Position numbers and translations under genes: made by a program. Positions 62,687 through 64,000 of a stretch of DNA of 64,000 nucleotides are shown here, in pieces. Position 1 is the stretch's first letter. Every line of letters starts with the position of its first letter. Below the pieces are notes generated by a model. That model had not been told where the DNA came from, ran no database searches, and saw only the letters and a program-made list of their open reading frames with translations. Where the stretch lies: the NCBI RefSeq assembly GCF_050563525.1, contig NZ_JBNXUN010000009.1:179118-243117 (forward strand), read 5' to 3'. The DNA is from Falsiroseomonas sp050563525 (lineage in GTDB: Bacteria; Pseudomonadota; Alphaproteobacteria; Acetobacterales; Acetobacteraceae).

Positions 62687-64000
62687 ATGTCTGATCTTCA
62701 TCCGCTTTTCGCACCCGGCTTCAAGGCCCGTCCCTGGTGGTGGGAAGCCGCCGAGCCGGCGTCTCGCGACAACACCCTGCCGGACCACACCGCCGTCGCC
62801 ATCGTCGGCGGCGGCTATGCCGGGCTCTCGGCCGCGCTGACGCTGCGCCGCCTGGGCCATGAAGTGACGGTGCTGGATGCCGAGCGAATCGGCTGGGGCG
62901 CCTCCTCCCGCAATGGCGGCATGGTTTCGGGCGGTCTCAAGGTCGCCTCGACCGGGCTTGCCGAGACCTATGGCGAGGACGGCGCGCGCCGCATCACCGA
63001 GGCCGCCGCCGCGTCCTTCCCCTTCATCGAGGACACCATCGCGCGGGAAGGGATCGATTGCGACTACGTCCGCTGCGGCCGCTACCTCGGCGCCTGGTCG
63101 CCCGGCCACTACAAGGCCATGGCGGGACGGGCGGAGTGGATCGCCAACGTGACCGGCCTGCCGACCGAGATGATCCCGAAATCCCGCCAGCGCGAGTTTT
63201 TGGGCAGCGACCACTATCATGGCGGCATGGCCGCGGCGGCGACCGGCAGCCTGCACCCCGGCAAATACGCCCGCGGCCTGTCCGCCGCCGCCGAAAAGGC
63301 CGGCGCGCGCCTGGTCGATGGCGTGAGAGTCGCCGGCGTGAAGCAGGAAGGCTCCGGTTTCCGCCTTGCGACGGACAAGGGCGAGCTTCGCGCCGATGCC
63401 GTGCTGGTCGCCACCAACGGCTACTCCAAGGATGCGCGCGGCACCGCCCTGCCCTGGCTGGCGAAGCGCCTGATCCCGCTCAACTCCTACATCATCGCGA
63501 CGGAGGAGCTGCCGCCCGAGACGATGGACCGCCTGTTCCCCGGCCGCCGCATGATCAGCGACAGCAAGCGCGTGCTGAACTATTTCCGGCCCTCGCCGGA
63601 CGGCAAGCGCGTCTTGTGGGGCGGCCGCGCCAGTTTTCGGGCCGCGACCGCGGAGCAATCCGCACCGACGCTGCACAGCTACATGACCGCGACCTTCCCG
63701 GAACTGGCGAAGACGAAGATCACGCATGCCTGGACCGGCTATGTCGCCTTCACCTTCGACTACCTGCCGCATATCGGCGTACAGGACGGCGTGCACTTCG
63801 CCGCCGGCTGCCAGGGCAGTGGCGTCGCCATGGCCACCTGGCTCGGCCACAACGTCGCCCTGAAGCTGGCCGGCGCCGCCAATGAGCGATTCGCGCTGGA
63901 CGGCCTGAATTTCCCCACCCGCCCGACCTACACCGGCACGCCCTGGTTCCTGCCCTTCGTCGGCGGCTGGTACCGGCTGCGCGACCACATCGACCGGATC
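62687..64000 (+). CDS. FAD-dependent oxidoreductase, DAO family (PuuB/OrdL-like; C-terminus beyond the window)
   Basis: 438 codons visible, open at the right edge. The FAD-binding Rossmann motif GGGYAGLSAAL lies near residues 41-51, then ERIGWGASSRNGGMVSGG, which is characteristic of gamma-glutamylputrescine oxidase and related amine oxidases. Later blocks are ATNGYSKDARG and the substrate domain HAWTGYVAFTFDYLPHIG. Oxidation of an imported amine is a reasonable guess. It is divergent from the Pot-type operon across 106 bp. The catalytic tail cannot be checked. Confidence 0.9.
   Translation, partial: MSDLHPLFAPGFKARPWWWEAAEPASRDNTLPDHTAVAIVGGGYAGLSAALTLRRLGHEVTVLDAERIGWGASSRNGGMVSGGLKVASTGLAETYGEDGARRITEAAAASFPFIEDTIAREGIDCDYVRCGRYLGAWSPGHYKAMAGRAEWIANVTGLPTEMIPKSRQREFLGSDHYHGGMAAAATGSLHPGKYARGLSAAAEKAGARLVDGVRVAGVKQEGSGFRLATDKGELRADAVLVATNGYSKDARGTALPWLAKRLIPLNSYIIATEELPPETMDRLFPGRRMISDSKRVLNYFRPSPDGKRVLWGGRASFRAATAEQSAPTLHSYMTATFPELAKTKITHAWTGYVAFTFDYLPHIGVQDGVHFAAGCQGSGVAMATWLGHNVALKLAGAANERFALDGLNFPTRPTYTGTPWFLPFVGGWYRLRDHIDRI

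Overview
The window is 64 kb of very GC-rich, gene-dense bacterial chromosome with strong third-position GC bias, long antisense open frames and many ATGA/TGATG gene overlaps. The gene set (LpxB, SecDF, TRAP and TTT binding proteins, protocatechuate pca genes, many Tat-exported binding proteins) fits an alphaproteobacterium, most likely Acetobacteraceae/Rhodospirillales (Roseomonas-like). That placement is inferred from content and not from a marker gene. I see no rRNA, tRNA, insertion sequence, phage gene or CRISPR array. I also see no recognisable DNA-binding regulator.

Layout. 1-10.4 kb (minus strand): five family-5 (peptide/nickel-type) ABC substrate-binding proteins without permease or ATPase genes, four of them consecutive. 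The array is interrupted by a lipoprotein and an ExeA-like membrane ATPase. 10.4-12.8 kb (minus): an aldehyde dehydrogenase and a 3-hydroxyisobutyrate dehydrogenase-type enzyme. 12.97-19.4 kb (plus): a GtrA/GT2 pair, then a type I secretion module (small membrane protein, PrtD-type ABC exporter, HlyD-type adaptor), a small unknown protein and a MepA-type murein endopeptidase. 19.6-21.3 kb: a NitT/TauT-type ABC ATPase and permease with no binding protein. 21.3-27.2 kb: a beta-propeller protein, then dgoK-dgoA and a TRAP transporter. 27.2-32.3 kb: a protocatechuate (beta-ketoadipate) cluster, pcaF-pcaDC fusion-pcaH-pcaG-pcaB. 32.3-36.2 kb: SemiSWEET, GNAT, nitrilase-family hydrolase, lpxB and a DUF808 protein, the last four overlapping end to end. 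36.3-41 kb: a Gfo/Idh oxidoreductase, secD, secF and a TTT (Bug) receptor. 41-42.3 kb: an EAL protein. 42.2-52 kb (minus): an eight-gene unit holding a complete Dpp-type ABC transporter with two different amidohydrolases and an iron-type alcohol dehydrogenase. 52-57 kb: another family-5 binding protein, an animal-type haem peroxidase, an arginine-deiminase-superfamily enzyme and a GNAT. 57-62.6 kb (minus): a Pot-type ABC transporter operon with a class II aldolase-like protein and a 2-hydroxyacid dehydrogenase. The window ends inside a DAO-family FAD oxidoreductase.

How it fits together. The region is dominated by scavenging and oxidation of small organic compounds: ten periplasmic binding proteins but only three transporters that are complete here (TRAP, Dpp, Pot), with catabolic enzymes written into the transporter operons. 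Housekeeping genes (lpxB, secDF) sit between these accessory blocks. The least explained parts are the orphan binding-protein array with its embedded ATPase/lipoprotein pair, the substrate-less type I secretion module with a duplicated translation-start segment, and the two-amidohydrolase Dpp operon.
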